Assembly (NCBI GenBank): GCA_002405555.1
Contig: DHMA01000034.1
Coordinates: 414-7,146 of the forward strand
Direction of reading: 5' to 3'
DNA length: 6,733 nt
Origin: Opitutia bacterium UBA4654
GTDB lineage: Bacteria > Verrucomicrobiota > Verrucomicrobiia > Opitutales > Intestinicryptomonadaceae
Shown: positions 5,704 through 6,733 of the stretch, in pieces
Position numbering within the stretch: the first letter of the stretch is position 1
Layout: each line of letters starts with the position of its first letter
Notes under the pieces: generated by a model
Database searches by the model: none
The model's input: the letters and a program-made list of their open reading frames with translations, nothing else
What the model was told of the DNA's origin: nothing
Position numbers and translations under genes: made by a program

Positions 5704-5742
5704 TTGACAATTCAAACCGCTGTCTCAATATTGCAATATAAT
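5704..5742 (+). promoter_or_regulatory. Candidate promoter with overlapping palindrome for the PEP-CTERM gene
   Basis: A perfect TTGACA (5704-5709) and a perfect TATAAT (5737-5742) are both present, but 27 nt apart, too far for one standard promoter. TTGACA could use AATATT (5727-5732, 17-nt spacer, four of six), or TATAAT could work with a weak -35. A perfect 12-bp palindrome, ATATTGCAATAT (5728-5739), overlaps both -10 choices and could be a repressor site. With TATAAT as -10, transcription would start near 5749. Confidence 0.45.
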
Positions 5743-5751
5743 TTTAAATTT

Positions 5752-5781
5752 CTAACCCAGAAAACACTAACCCAGAAAACA
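5752..5781 (+). repeat. Perfect tandem duplication of a 15-bp unit in the leader
   Basis: CTAACCCAGAAAACA occurs twice without change or gap (5752-5766 and 5767-5781). It ends 8 nt before the ATG at 5790 and would make up most of the untranslated leader if transcription starts near 5749. There is no Shine-Dalgarno in this leader; the A-rich, unstructured repeat may instead help ribosome loading, or bind a regulator. Confidence 0.85.
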
Positions 5782-5789
5782 AAAACACC

Positions 5790-6733
5790 ATGAAAAAAGC
5801 ATACATTACTTTAGCCGCGTTCGCCGTAGCGAGCATCGCGGCCGCCCAATTGAAAACCGGCGATGTCACGTTCTACGACGGCGTTGTCGGAAAAATCGTC
5901 TACGGGGAATCGGGTTCGGCGTCGGGTTCGTCCACGGACTTGCAGTTTGAGACCGCGCCGGCCGCCCTTTGGCTCAACAACGTTACAATCAACTTCGATT
6001 CGCCCGCCGAAAGCAAGCTGGAAATCGCAAGCGGCAGCGTCATTGCGTACGGCACCGTAAAGTATTCAATCGCGACTCAGGGAAATGTAGAGCTGAACTT
6101 CAAGTCGGGTTCGAAGGCGAGCCTTATTGCAAAAGGGCAGGGCATGCTTTCGGGGTACAAAGATTTGGAGACGGGTAAAATTGTTTCATCAATCGTGTCT
6201 GTTAGTGTAGAAAACGGCTACGATGGCACAATCCAGCTGAACACACTCGGCGGCGTAAGCGGTACGACAAACCTTGTTCTCGACAAGAAAAATGCAATCA
6301 TTTCGGACGGCAAAGCCAGCACAAGCACGCGCCTTTATTCAAACGGCGCAAAAATAAACCTCTCAGCCTCCGCCGACCAGACATTCATTTGGGACGATAG
6401 AAGCGCGGGCGCATTCACGTTCGACATTTCCGACGGCGCGAAAATACTGTTCGAATCTATCTGGCCTGCCGGCTCAACGCTCAACCAAAAGCAAACGCTG
6501 AATTCTCTCGACGGCGAAATTCTCTTCGAGAAGTCGCTGGTTACCGGCTACGATGCCGACAACCTTACGATATCCGTAAAATCCGGCGGGACGGCGGGCA
6601 CGATTGCGTTTGTAAATAAAACCGGAGGCGACGTGTTCGTGGGCGAAAAAACAATCGACGGCGGCGAATACATCTACATTTCGAATACGCAGATTCCCGA
6701 ACCCTCAACATGGGCGGCGATTTTCGGGGCTGT
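5790..6733 (+). CDS. Secreted PEP-CTERM sorting domain protein (3' end cut by window edge)
   Basis: The frame is open from the ATG at 5790 to the window end (314 codons plus two bases) with no stop, so the gene is partial. Residues 1-19 form a Sec signal peptide (MKK, a hydrophobic core, cleavage likely after AAA and before Gln20). The mature part is rich in Gly, Ser, Thr and Asn with alternating beta-type stretches and no enzyme motif, as in surface or matrix proteins of this class. Residues 302-310 read IPEPSTWAA, followed by the start of the hydrophobic anchor (IFGA). This is the PEP-CTERM signal that exosortase recognises; only the rest of the membrane helix and a basic tail should be missing. 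The start follows from the signal peptide, although no Shine-Dalgarno is present. No exosortase gene lies in the window. The protein's binding partner or structural role is unknown. Confidence 0.88.
   Translation, partial: MKKAYITLAAFAVASIAAAQLKTGDVTFYDGVVGKIVYGESGSASGSSTDLQFETAPAALWLNNVTINFDSPAESKLEIASGSVIAYGTVKYSIATQGNVELNFKSGSKASLIAKGQGMLSGYKDLETGKIVSSIVSVSVENGYDGTIQLNTLGGVSGTTNLVLDKKNAIISDGKASTSTRLYSNGAKINLSASADQTFIWDDRSAGAFTFDISDGAKILFESIWPAGSTLNQKQTLNSLDGEILFEKSLVTGYDADNLTISVKSGGTAGTIAFVNKTGGDVFVGEKTIDGGEYIYISNTQIPEPSTWAAIFGA

Larger units (their letters stand above)
5402..5789. other. Gene-free stretch with structured GC-rich segment and PEP-CTERM gene control region
   Basis: No gene is supported here. 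After the terminator, about 5470-5640 is GC-rich and stop-poor in several frames on both strands; the resulting peptides are Arg/Ala-rich and lack domain character, and no start has a Shine-Dalgarno. This part contains a 10-bp inverted repeat (5555-5564 with 5584-5593). From about 5660 the composition turns AT-rich and holds an inverted repeat (5666-5694), TTGACA (5704-5709), a 12-bp palindrome (5728-5739), TATAAT (5737-5742) and a 15-bp tandem repeat (5752-5781) leading to the next gene. Confidence 0.6.

Overview
The window looks like a piece of chromosome from a Gram-negative bacterium of the Verrucomicrobiota (Opitutae-like) type. This rests on three things: Kdo (lipopolysaccharide core sugar) genes, a secreted protein ending in a PEP-CTERM sorting motif, and a lysine-rich histone-H1-like tail on a small carbohydrate-binding-like protein. 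The phylum is an inference. The coding strand of every supported gene is +, and codon use is GC-rich at third positions. No tRNA, rRNA, CRISPR array, transposase or phage gene is visible.

Layout: 1-426 holds no convincing gene but contains a degenerate direct repeat (about 69 bp, spaced about 150 bp) and a promoter-like pair just before 427. Then comes a tight three-gene cluster: kdsB (427-1488) with an unexpected 103-residue two-helix membrane extension fused to its N-terminus, the arabinose-5-phosphate isomerase kdsD (1491-2468, 2-base gap), and a PmtA-like SAM methyltransferase (2470-3036, 1-base gap). After a short gap with its own promoter candidate lies a membrane-anchored PpiD/SurA-like periplasmic chaperone (3108-4742), closed by a strong hairpin terminator. 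A separate monocistronic gene (5012-5401) encodes an H1-like tail plus a starch-binding-fold-like domain, and it ends at a second clear terminator. A 388-base gene-free stretch (5402-5789) holds a GC-rich structured segment, two small inverted repeats near a promoter, and a perfect tandem 15-bp repeat that makes up most of the predicted leader. The last gene (5790 to window end) is a secreted PEP-CTERM protein, cut off by the window edge inside its C-terminal anchor.

How the genes fit together: KdsD makes arabinose 5-phosphate, the precursor of Kdo, and KdsB activates Kdo as CMP-Kdo for lipid A glycosylation. The methyltransferase may act on phospholipid, and the PpiD/SurA-like protein would help fold exported proteins. 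The first 4.7 kb therefore reads as an envelope-building region. The H1-like protein and the PEP-CTERM protein are separate transcription units. I did not find a clearly new multi-gene system. The most unusual items are the in-frame membrane-domain/KdsB fusion with a topology that does not suit a cytosolic enzyme, the tandem-repeat leader of the PEP-CTERM gene, and the H1-tail/carbohydrate-binding architecture.
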